Below are positions 53,415-61,701 of a DNA stretch of 64,000 bases, one piece after another (positions within the stretch are counted from its first letter, which is position 1; each line of letters begins with the position of its first letter). A program made the translations under genes and the position numbers. The notes under the pieces are model-generated. The model did not search any database, was not told the DNA's origin, and was given only the letters and a program-made list of their open reading frames with translations. The stretch is from NCBI GenBank assembly GCA_964506245.1, contig CAZDKK010000004.1:1-64000 (forward strand), written 5' to 3'. Source of the DNA: CAZDKK01 sp964506245. Lineage in GTDB: Bacteria > Eisenbacteria > RBG-16-71-46 > CAIMUX01 > WJJG01.

Positions 53415-56400
53415 ATGATGGGCAGACTCCCCACCCCCGGCGAGCTCGTCCACCTCCGCTCCCGCCGCTGGCTGGTCGAGGAGGTCATCCCGAGCCCGAG
53501 CCCCGACGAGTCCCCCGTGGTCCGCCTGGCCTGCGCCGACGACGACGCGCAAGGCCAGGCCCTCGAGGTCTACTGGTCCCACGAGCCCGACCGCCTCATC
53601 CTGGAGGAGGAGGGCTGGAAGGACCTCGCCGCCCGCGGATTCGACCCGCCGCGCATGTTCGCGGCCTTCCTGCACACGCTGCGGTGGAACTGCGTCACGG
53701 CGACTGATCCCAGCCTCTTCCAGGCCCCGTTCCGGGCCGGGATCAAGATCGACGCCTACCAGATGGAACCGCTCCGCAAGGCGCTGCGCCTGCCGCGGGT
53801 CACGCTCTTCATCGCCGACGACACCGGTCTCGGCAAGACGATCGAGGCGGGGCTGATCGCCCGGGAGCTGCTCTTGCGGCGCAAGGCCAAGACGATCGTC
53901 GTCTCCACGCCGCCGTCGGTGCTCGAGCAGTGGAAGGCCGAGCTCGAGGAGCGCTTCGGGCTCGTGTTCGAGATCCTCGATCGCGCCTATCTCACGCGGA
54001 TGCGGCGGGAGCGGGGCTTCGGCGTGAACCCCTGGAACACGCACAGCCGCTTCCTCGTCTCGCACAACCTCCTGATCGACACGACCTATGCCGACCCGCT
54101 GCGGGCCTGGCTGGGCGACTTCCTGGCCGGGAGCCTGCTCATCCTCGACGAGGCGCACCACGCGGCGCCGGCCAGCGGGGGGCGCTACGGGATCGAGACC
54201 AAGTTCACCCGCACAATTCGCGATCTGGCCGGGCGCTTCGAGCACCGGCTCTTCCTCTCGGCCACGCCCCACAACGGGCACTCGAACAGTTTCTCGACCC
54301 TGATGGAGATCCTCGACCCGTACCGCTTCACGCGCGGGGTCAAGCTGCGGCCCAAGGCGCTCGAGGCGGTGATGGTGCGGCGGCTGAAGGAGGACATCCG
54401 CGAGGTCCAGGGCGGTTTCCCGAGGCGGGACATCGTGCGCGTCCCGCTCGACCGTCTGCCCGAGGATGCGCCCGAGCTGGTCCTCTCGCGGCTGCTCGAC
54501 GAGTACCGCACGGCGCGCGAGGAGCGCTTCGCGTCGACGTCGAAGCGCGCGCAGGCCGCGGCGGGGCTGCTGGTCGTGGGTCTGCAGCAGCGGCTGCTCT
54601 CGTCCATCGAGGCGTTCGCGCGCAGCCTGAAAGTCCACCGGCAGACGGTCGAGCGGCAGTGGGAGAAGGGGCGCGCGGCCGCGGCCTCCACCGAAAACGC
54701 GTCCGCGCTCTTCACCCTGGCGCCCGACGCCGACGACGACCGCGCCGAATGGACGCCGGAGGCGGCCGAGGCAGAGGAGGCGAGCGAGATCGCGGCCGCG
54801 ACGGATGCGGCCGAAGCGGAGTCGCCGCGCGATGCTGCCGCCGAGGCCCTGTGGCGCCGCGAGCAGGCGCTGCTCGACCGGATGCAGGCGGTCGCCGAAG
54901 CGCATCGGCACCTGCCGGACGCGAAGACGCGCTACCTCGTGGACTGGATCCGCGAGAACCTGTGCCCGGAGCTGCCGGCCTTCGGGACGGCCGCAAAGGC
55001 GGCGATGGGCCCGACACCCAAGTGGCTGAACCGCCGCGTCCTCATCTTCACCGAGAACCGCGAGGGCACGAAGCGCTACCTCAGGGAGATCCTCGAGCAG
55101 GCGATCGAGGGCACCGACCGCGCGGACGAGCGCATCGAGGTGATCGACGGGCTCACCAGCAGCACGCGCCGCAAGGAAATTCAGCGCGCCTTCAACACCG
55201 ATCCGGCCCGGCATCCCCTGCGCATCCTGCTCGCCACCGACGCCGCGCGCGAGGGGCTGAACTTCCAGGCCCACTGCACCGACCTCTTCCACTTCGACCT
55301 GCCCTGGAACCCGGGACGCATCGAGCAGCGCAACGGCCGCATCGACCGCAAGCTCCAGCCGGCCGACGAGGTGCGCTGCCATTACTTCGTGCTGCCGCAG
55401 CGCGCGGAGGACCGGGTGCTCGAAGTGCTCGTGCGCAAGACCGAGACGATCAAGAAGGAGCTCGGCAGTCTGTCGAAGGTGATCGACGACGACATCGAGC
55501 GCCGGCTCGGGGGAGGCATCCGTCACCGCGATGCCGAGCGCCTGGCGCGCGAGATCGACGCGGCCGACATCGATGCCGAGCGCAAGCAGGTGACCGCGGA
55601 GGAGCTGGAAGCGGCCCGCGGGCGTCGCGCCGACCTCGAGGGGCAGATCGAGCAGTGCCGGAATCTGCTCGAGAGATCGCGGAAGGCGACCGGCTTCGAG
55701 GCCGGACCGTTCCGCGAGGCGCTGTCCTGCTCGCTCGAGATCCTGGGCGCCAAGCCGCTCGCGGAGACGACCGACGAGCACGGACGCCGGGTCTACGCGT
55801 TCCCGTCGCTCGACCGGCGGATCGGGACCGACCCGAGCTGGGCGTCCACGCTCGACACCCTGCGCGCGCCCAGGCCGCACAACCAGAAACTGGTCGAATG
55901 GCGTCGCGAGGCGCCGATCCGGCCCGTGGTCTTCGAGGACGCGGGCGTGCTCACCGAGGACACGGTGCACCTGCACCTCGAGCAGCGCGTGGCCCAGCGC
56001 CTGCTCGCGCGCTTCCGCGCCCAGGGTTTCGTGCACCACGATCTCTCGCGCGCCTGTCTGGCGCAGAGCCGCGACTCGATCCCGCGCGTGATCCTGCTGG
56101 GGCGTCTGTCGCTCTACGGGCGGGGGGCCGAGCGGCTGCACGAGGAACTCGTGCCCATCACCGCTCGCTGGATCGAGCCCGGACAGCGCAAGAAGGCGCT
56201 CGAGCCCTATGCCCGCGAGGCCGAGGGGCGGACGCTCGACCTCCTCGAGCGCTCCCTCGGCGAGCGGGGTGGCCACGCCCCGGGCGAAGCGATCCAGCGC
56301 CAGCTCCTGGGCGCGGCGGCGCGCGACATCGAGGAGCTGCTGCCGCATCTCGAGCCGCGCGCGGAGGAGTGGGCGGCGGCCGCGGTCGAGCGGCTGCGCG

Positions 56401-56693
56401 AGCGCGGCGAGCGCGAGGCCCGCGAGCTGCGCGAGACGCTCGAGCTCCAGCGCGAGCAGGTGCGCAAGGAGCTGGAGAAGCGCGAGGGCGAGGACGCGCG
56501 GCAGATCGACCTCGGCTTCAATGAGGAGGAGAAACGCCAGCGCGAGGCCGACATGCGCTCGTGGCGCGGCCGGCTCGCGCATTTCGAGAACGACCTCCGG
56601 GATGAGCCCCAGCGCATCCGCGACTTCTACGAGGTGAAGGCCCAGCGCATCGAGCCGGTCGGCCTCATCTACCTCTGGCCGGAGAGCAACTGA
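53415..56693 (+). CDS. drmD: DISARM-type SNF2-like helicase DrmD
   Basis: A 1092-residue SNF2-like helicase. The N-terminus LPTPGELVHLRSRRWLVEEV and the block FRAGIKIDAYQMEPLRKAL fit DrmD proteins of class 1 DISARM. Walker A is TGLGKT (near residue 137), Walker B is DEAHH (245-249), motif III is LSATPHNGHSNS, motif V is TDAAREGLNFQ, and motif VI is QRNGRIDR. The C-terminal 300 residues are helical and Glu/Arg-rich. The frame opens at 53364, but ATG 53415 fits the family N-terminus best. It is followed 3 bp later by the methyltransferase gene. In DISARM the complex blocks incoming phage DNA; DrmA, DrmB and DrmC are not found here. Confidence 0.85.
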   Translation: MMGRLPTPGELVHLRSRRWLVEEVIPSPSPDESPVVRLACADDDAQGQALEVYWSHEPDRLILEEEGWKDLAARGFDPPRMFAAFLHTLRWNCVTATDPSLFQAPFRAGIKIDAYQMEPLRKALRLPRVTLFIADDTGLGKTIEAGLIARELLLRRKAKTIVVSTPPSVLEQWKAELEERFGLVFEILDRAYLTRMRRERGFGVNPWNTHSRFLVSHNLLIDTTYADPLRAWLGDFLAGSLLILDEAHHAAPASGGRYGIETKFTRTIRDLAGRFEHRLFLSATPHNGHSNSFSTLMEILDPYRFTRGVKLRPKALEAVMVRRLKEDIREVQGGFPRRDIVRVPLDRLPEDAPELVLSRLLDEYRTAREERFASTSKRAQAAAGLLVVGLQQRLLSSIEAFARSLKVHRQTVERQWEKGRAAAASTENASALFTLAPDADDDRAEWTPEAAEAEEASEIAAATDAAEAESPRDAAAEALWRREQALLDRMQAVAEAHRHLPDAKTRYLVDWIRENLCPELPAFGTAAKAAMGPTPKWLNRRVLIFTENREGTKRYLREILEQAIEGTDRADERIEVIDGLTSSTRRKEIQRAFNTDPARHPLRILLATDAAREGLNFQAHCTDLFHFDLPWNPGRIEQRNGRIDRKLQPADEVRCHYFVLPQRAEDRVLEVLVRKTETIKKELGSLSKVIDDDIERRLGGGIRHRDAERLAREIDAADIDAERKQVTAEELEAARGRRADLEGQIEQCRNLLERSRKATGFEAGPFREALSCSLEILGAKPLAETTDEHGRRVYAFPSLDRRIGTDPSWASTLDTLRAPRPHNQKLVEWRREAPIRPVVFEDAGVLTEDTVHLHLEQRVAQRLLARFRAQGFVHHDLSRACLAQSRDSIPRVILLGRLSLYGRGAERLHEELVPITARWIEPGQRKKALEPYAREAEGRTLDLLERSLGERGGHAPGEAIQRQLLGAAARDIEELLPHLEPRAEEWAAAAVERLRERGEREARELRETLELQREQVRKELEKREGEDARQIDLGFNEEEKRQREADMRSWRGRLAHFENDLRDEPQRIRDFYEVKAQRIEPVGLIYLWPESN

Positions 56694-56696
56694 GCC

Positions 56697-59600
56697 ATGG
56701 CGAAGCTCGATCCTCAAGTGGTGGCGCATCTGGAATGGCTCGGCTTCGTGCGGCCGACGGGACTGGTCGTCTCCGCGCCGGCCCTCGTGCGCGCCGGCGC
56801 GATCCTCGATCAGCGCGATGCGGAGGGACAGCGCCGGCTGCGGTCCAGTCTGGGCCTCACCGGCGAAACCGTGCGCGAGCGGGCCGCGACGCCTTACGGC
56901 GGCTCGGCGGACCCCGAGCCGCGCATCGCCGACTTCCGCGCCTTCGCCGGCTCCGTGCTCGGCTGGCGCTTCTCGCCCAAGGGCTACGCCGGAACGCCGG
57001 AGTCGCCGATTCCCCCTGAGCTCGAGGTCGCGCTGCCCGACGCGAGCGAGACGCTGCGCCCCGACTACGCCGTGCGCGAGCCCGATCCGCAGAACGGCGC
57101 GCCGCCCTGGCAACTGCTCGTGCGCGTGCTCGGGACCGACGGCGACTTCGACGACGAGGTGCGCGGCAGCGGGCGCCTCGAGCTCTCGGCGCATTCGCGG
57201 ATGGAGCGGCTGCTGCGCCAGACCGGCGTGCCGGCGGGGCTGCTGGTGAACGGCCGCGCCCTGCGGCTCGTCTCGGCGCCGCGCGGGGAATCGTCGGGCT
57301 GGGTCGACTTCCAGGTGGCCGACATGGTGCAGACCGCCGGCCGGCCGATCTGCAGCGCGATGCGGCTCCTGCTCTCGGAGCGGCGGCTCCTGGCGCTGCC
57401 ACGGTCTCAGCGCCTGGCGGCGCTGCTGGCGGACAGCCGCAAGTTCCAGAACGAGGTCTCGGAGAAGCTCGCCGAGCAGGTGCTGCACGCGCTCTATGAG
57501 CTCCTGCGCGGATTCCAGGCGGCGCACGATGCGTCCAAGGGCGAGCTGCTGCGGCAGGTGCTCAGCGCGCATCCGGATGAGGTCTACCGCGCGCTCCTCA
57601 CGGTGATCCTGCGGCTCGTGTTCCTGCTCTATGCCGAGGAGCGGAGCATGCTGCCCGAGGACGCGACGTTCCTCCGCTACTACTCGCTCGCCGGTCTCTA
57701 CGATCGCCTGCGCGAAGATGCCGCGCTCTACCCCGACACGATGGACCAGCGCTTCGGCGCCTGGGCGCAGCTCGTCACGCTCTTCCGCATGATCCACGAC
57801 GGCGCCGCGGCGCCGGGGATGCGGCTGCCCGCGCGTCACGGCGTGCTGTTCGACCCTGACCGCTTCCCGTTTCTCGAAGGCCGCGGCGCGGGCGGCGCGC
57901 GCCAGAAGAACGGGCGCATCGAGCCGCCGCTCGTGCCCGACGGCACGGTCTACCGCGCGCTCGAGAAGCTGCTGGTGCTGGACGGCGAGCGCATCTCCTA
58001 CCGCGCGCTCGACGTCGAGCAGATCGGCTCGGTCTACGAGACGATGATGGGCTTCCGCCTCGAGACCGCGACCGGGCGGTCGGCGGCGGTCAAGTCGCAG
58101 AAGAAGCAGGGCGCGCCGACGGCGGTGGACCTCGAGGCTCTGCTGGACGAGCCCAAGGCCAAGCGCGCCAAGTGGCTCCAGGACCGCACCGATCGCAAGA
58201 TCACGGACAAGGTGAACAAGGCGGTCTCGGCGGCCGCCACGATCGAGGACTTGCACGCGGCGCTCACGCAGGTGATCGACCAGGCGGCCACGCCCGACCT
58301 CGTGCCGCAGGGCGCGATGGTGCTGCAGCCGAGCGAGGAGCGGCGGCGGTCGGGGTCGCATTACACGCCGCGGGAGCTGACGGAGCCGATCGTCCGCACC
58401 ACGCTCGACCCGATCATGGCCCGGCTGCGCGGGGCCGACGGAACGGCGCCGCGGCCGGAGGTGATCCTCGAGCTCAAGGTGTGCGATCCGGCAATGGGGT
58501 CGGGGGCGTTCCTCGTCGAGGCGTGCCGGTATCTGGGCGATGCTCTGATCGAATCGTGGCGGGTGCACGATGCGCGGCCGGCGATTCCGCCGGACGAGGA
58601 CGAGGTCATCTTCGCGCGGCGCCTCGTGGCGCAGCGGTGTCTGTATGGCGTCGACCGGAACCCGGTGGCCGTCGACCTCGCGAAGATGTCGCTGTGGCTG
58701 GCGACGCTGGCGAAGGATCACGCGCTGACGTTCGTGGACCATGCGCTGCGGCACGGGGATTCGCTGGTGGGACTGTCGCGGCGGCAGATCGAGGCGTTCC
58801 ATTGGGAAGCGAATGCGCCGGCCTTCCAGGCGGGGTTCGAGGCGATGGAGGCGCGGGAGCATCTCGTCAAGGTCTCGGCGCTGCGGAAGCAGATCCGCGA
58901 GGCGGGGGATAGCGTCTCCGACTGGGAGCTGCGGGATCTATGGGACGAGGCGCAGTTCGAGCTCGAGAAGGTGCGGCTGCTGGGGGATCTGGCGGTCGCG
59001 GCGTTCTTCGAGGGGGTGAAGACGAAGGAGCGCGAGGCGAAGCGGCTGGAGTTTGCCGCCGCAGTGGTGAGTGGGGAGGCGGAGCGGTATCGGGAGTGGC
59101 TGCGGGAGCGGAGGCATGCGGATCCGCCGCTTGCCCCGTTTCATTGGGAGATCGAGTTTCCGGAGGTGTTCGAGAGGGGGAATGGCGGGTTTGATGCGTT
59201 TGTGGGGAATCCGCCGTTTCAAGGGGGGAGAAACGTCACGGCGGCGCAAGGGGCTGCGTACTCAGGTTGGCTTCTGGAGTCCCACGAAGGCGCCAGTGGT
59301 GGTGCGGACCTCGTTGCGCACTTCTTCCGGCGTGCATTCGCTCTGCTCCGTGAGAGCGGTGCGTTCGGCCTGATAGCTACGAACACGATTGCCCAGGGCG
59401 ACACACGGGCGAGTGGCCTGCGCTGGATCTGTGCGCACGGCGGGGAAATCTTCGCCGTGCGCAAGCGCGTCAAGTGGCCTGGCTTGGCGGCGGTGGTCGT
59501 GAGCGTGGTTCATGGAATGAGGGGCCGGTTCGATGGAGTGAGGCATCTCGATGACCGCAAGGTCGGGGACATCACCGCGTTCCTATTCAATCGCGGCGGA

Positions 59601-60704
59601 AACGACGATCCCCAGCACCTGCGTGAAAACGCGGAAAAGAGCTTCCAGGGCAGCATCGTCCTGGGCATGGGCTTCACCTTCGACGACACGGACACCAAGG
59701 GCGTCGCTACGCCGATCGCCGAGATGGAGAGGATTCTCGCGGAGAATCCCAAATGCCGTGAGATCATACTCCCCTACATTGGCGGGGAGGAGGTGAACAC
59801 CAGCCCTATCCACGCTCATCATCGCCACGTAATCAACTTCGGCGAGCGGAGTGAAGATGACTGTCGACGTCGATGGCCGGAGCTGATGGCGATAGTAGAG
59901 GCTAGGGTAAGGTCAGAACGAGTGACGAAGGCAAAGGATGTCGCAAGTTGGCCTTGGTGGCAGTTCTGGCGCACCCGCCGCGAGCTCTACGCCGCCATTG
60001 CTGACCTGGACCGGGTGCTGGTGATCTCAAGCGTCGGTCAGCATGCTGCGTTCGCATTCGTTCCAGCCAGCATGGTCTTCTCTCATGCACTCATCGTCTT
60101 CCCCCTCCCCACCCACGCCGCCTTCTGTGCCCTCCAAGCCCGCCCCCACGAGATCTGGGCCCGCTTCTTCGGCTCGTCGATGAAGGACGACCTGCGCTAC
60201 ACCCCCTCCGACTGTTTCGAAACCTTCCCCTTCCCCGAGAACTGGGAGACCCACCCCGCCCTCGAAGCCGCCGGCCAGACCTACTACGACTTCCGCGCCG
60301 CGCTCATGGTCAAGAACAACGATGGCCTCACCAACACCTACAATCGCTTCCATGACCCCGACGAGCGCGACCCGGAGCTCCTAACGCTCCGCAAGCTGCA
60401 CGCCGCGATGGACCGCGCCGTGCTGGACGCCTACGGCTGGGGCGACACCGACACGACGTGCGAGTTCCTCCTCGACTACGAGATCGACGAGGAGGAGTGG
60501 GGCAACAAGAAGAAGCCGTACCGTTACCGCTGGGCCGACGAAGTCCAGGCCGAGGTTCTTGCCCGATTGCTCGAGCTCAATGCCGAGCGGGCGCGGGAGG
60601 AGGCGCGGTCGGGAGCGGCCGCGGCGGCGGGGAAGATGCGTGGACGGACAGCAGGGGGGAAGGGTGCAGGCAAGAAGCAGGAAACGGGGACGCTCTTCGA
60701 TTGA
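56697..60704 (+). CDS. drmMI: DISARM-type N6-adenine DNA methyltransferase DrmMI (Eco57I-like)
   Basis: A 1335-residue class I methyltransferase. The SAM-binding motif is CDPAMGSGAFL (596-606), the catalytic motif IV is NPPF (838-841), and a target-recognition region follows. The N-terminal ~550 residues are an Eco57I-type module (YQLLVRVLGT-like strands, YAEERSMLPED). The length and the start LGFVRPTGLVVSAPALVRAG fit DrmMI. The methylation would mark self DNA. The ATG at 56697 follows GGAGAG and is 3 bp after drmD. The C-terminal Ala/Gly/Lys tail is low-complexity. Directly after the stop codon a group II intron remnant begins, so any drmA-drmC genes that once followed have been separated or lost. 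Confidence 0.84.
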   Translation: MAKLDPQVVAHLEWLGFVRPTGLVVSAPALVRAGAILDQRDAEGQRRLRSSLGLTGETVRERAATPYGGSADPEPRIADFRAFAGSVLGWRFSPKGYAGTPESPIPPELEVALPDASETLRPDYAVREPDPQNGAPPWQLLVRVLGTDGDFDDEVRGSGRLELSAHSRMERLLRQTGVPAGLLVNGRALRLVSAPRGESSGWVDFQVADMVQTAGRPICSAMRLLLSERRLLALPRSQRLAALLADSRKFQNEVSEKLAEQVLHALYELLRGFQAAHDASKGELLRQVLSAHPDEVYRALLTVILRLVFLLYAEERSMLPEDATFLRYYSLAGLYDRLREDAALYPDTMDQRFGAWAQLVTLFRMIHDGAAAPGMRLPARHGVLFDPDRFPFLEGRGAGGARQKNGRIEPPLVPDGTVYRALEKLLVLDGERISYRALDVEQIGSVYETMMGFRLETATGRSAAVKSQKKQGAPTAVDLEALLDEPKAKRAKWLQDRTDRKITDKVNKAVSAAATIEDLHAALTQVIDQAATPDLVPQGAMVLQPSEERRRSGSHYTPRELTEPIVRTTLDPIMARLRGADGTAPRPEVILELKVCDPAMGSGAFLVEACRYLGDALIESWRVHDARPAIPPDEDEVIFARRLVAQRCLYGVDRNPVAVDLAKMSLWLATLAKDHALTFVDHALRHGDSLVGLSRRQIEAFHWEANAPAFQAGFEAMEAREHLVKVSALRKQIREAGDSVSDWELRDLWDEAQFELEKVRLLGDLAVAAFFEGVKTKEREAKRLEFAAAVVSGEAERYREWLRERRHADPPLAPFHWEIEFPEVFERGNGGFDAFVGNPPFQGGRNVTAAQGAAYSGWLLESHEGASGGADLVAHFFRRAFALLRESGAFGLIATNTIAQGDTRASGLRWICAHGGEIFAVRKRVKWPGLAAVVVSVVHGMRGRFDGVRHLDDRKVGDITAFLFNRGGNDDPQHLRENAEKSFQGSIVLGMGFTFDDTDTKGVATPIAEMERILAENPKCREIILPYIGGEEVNTSPIHAHHRHVINFGERSEDDCRRRWPELMAIVEARVRSERVTKAKDVASWPWWQFWRTRRELYAAIADLDRVLVISSVGQHAAFAFVPASMVFSHALIVFPLPTHAAFCALQARPHEIWARFFGSSMKDDLRYTPSDCFETFPFPENWETHPALEAAGQTYYDFRAALMVKNNDGLTNTYNRFHDPDERDPELLTLRKLHAAMDRAVLDAYGWGDTDTTCEFLLDYEIDEEEWGNKKKPYRYRWADEVQAEVLARLLELNAERAREEARSGAAAAAGKMRGRTAGGKGAGKKQETGTLFD

Positions 60705-60706
60705 GG

Positions 60707-61390
60707 GCGGGAGCTGATCGCCCGTTTCTCGGAGTCGCGCTTCGGCTTCCGTCCCGGACGCTCCGCCCACGGAGCTCTCAGGCAGCTGCAGGCGCACCTG
60801 CCCGCAGGCTATCGCGTCGCGGTCGATCTCGACCTGGAGAAGTTCCTCGGTCGAGTCGTACTGGGCGTGCTGATGGCGCGCGTGGGGCGCAGGGTCAGGG
60901 ACAAGCGCCTGCTGGCTCTGATCGGCCGCTACCTGCGGGCGGGCGTTCTGGTGGGGGACGTCATCCAGCCGACGGAAATCGGGACTCCTCAAGGATCCCC
61001 CTGCTCTCCCCGCTGCTCGCAAGCATCCTGCTCGACGACCCCGACAAGGAGGTGGAGAGACGCGGTCACCGCTTCGTCCGCTATGCCGCCGATCTTCTTG
61101 TCGTCGTGCACAGCCTGCGGGCGGCCGAGCGCGTGAAGGCCGGCGTGACGAAGTTCTTGACCACGAGGCTCAGGCTGGTAGTCAACGAGCAGAAGAGCCG
61201 GGTGGCGCGGACTGACGAGTGCGTGTTCCTCGGATTCACGTTCCAGGGATCGACGGTGCGCTGGTCCGACCGCTCTTTCATCGGCTTCAAGCACCGCGTC
61301 CGCCGGTTGACGGGCCGGAGCTGGGGCGGGTCGATGGAGTACCGGCTCTACAAGCTCGTGCAGTACCTGCGGAGCATGGCGTACTTCGGC
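60707..61390 (+). pseudogene. Group II intron reverse transcriptase, broken
   Basis: The frame reads FSESRFGFRPGRSAHGALRQ, VAVDLDLEKFLGRVVLGVLM and GTPQGSP, all typical of group II intron RTs. A frame change is needed at TPQGSP to reach LSPLLASILLDDPDKEVERR and the catalytic box, which here is YAAD instead of YADD. The N-terminus (RT0-RT2) is missing and the maturase region is cut. With a lost catalytic Asp, a frameshift and truncation the gene cannot be active. Confidence 0.82.
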
Positions 61391-61539
61391 ACAAAATGCT
61401 CTGCTGTCGCAATCGGAAAGGCTATGTCCCGTGGGAGGCATTCCACCGAATCAAGCACCGGCATCTGCTACAGCGCCCAAAGCTGCGGCTGCCTTACGCG
61501 GGCTGCAGCGCCTCGCTGTGCTGCGAACCAACCTCTGAC

Positions 61540-61571
61540 GAGCGTAGTGCGGGAGATCTGCACGCTGCGTT
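61540..61571 (+). ncRNA. Group II intron domain-V-like hairpin
   Basis: GAGCG (61540-61544) pairs with CGTTC near the end, with an inner stem GTGCGG / CTGCAC around a GAGA-type loop. The order AGC at the 5' side, GTGCGGGAGATCTGCAC in the middle and the closing arm resembles domain V of bacterial group II introns (GTGCGGGAAATCCGCAC type). It supports calling the surrounding DNA a remnant intron. Confidence 0.6.
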
Positions 61572-61701
61572 CCGTGGGTGCCAGGGGCGGGTGACCCCCT
61601 CCGGCCACCCGGTGGGAGCGACGGGCGAACTGCCGCCTCCTATCCCGATTCTGCGGTCCCTCTGCTAAGCTTGTCCTCTTTCACGAGATGGGTTTGTTCC
61701 T

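Larger units (their letters stand above)
60705..61640 (+). mobile_element. Degraded group II intron
   Basis: The segment holds a frameshifted intron-encoded reverse transcriptase and, downstream, a domain-V-like hairpin, in the order expected for a bacterial group II intron. The 5' part of the intron (domains I-III) is missing, since the reverse-transcriptase sequence starts at the stop codon of the methyltransferase gene. Ends are approximate. Confidence 0.65.

Noticed and set aside
53385..58862. 1825-codon open frame on the minus strand
   Set aside because: It lies opposite drmD and drmMI, is dominated by Arg, Leu and Gly, and contains no domain. It is a GC-bias artefact of the coding strand.
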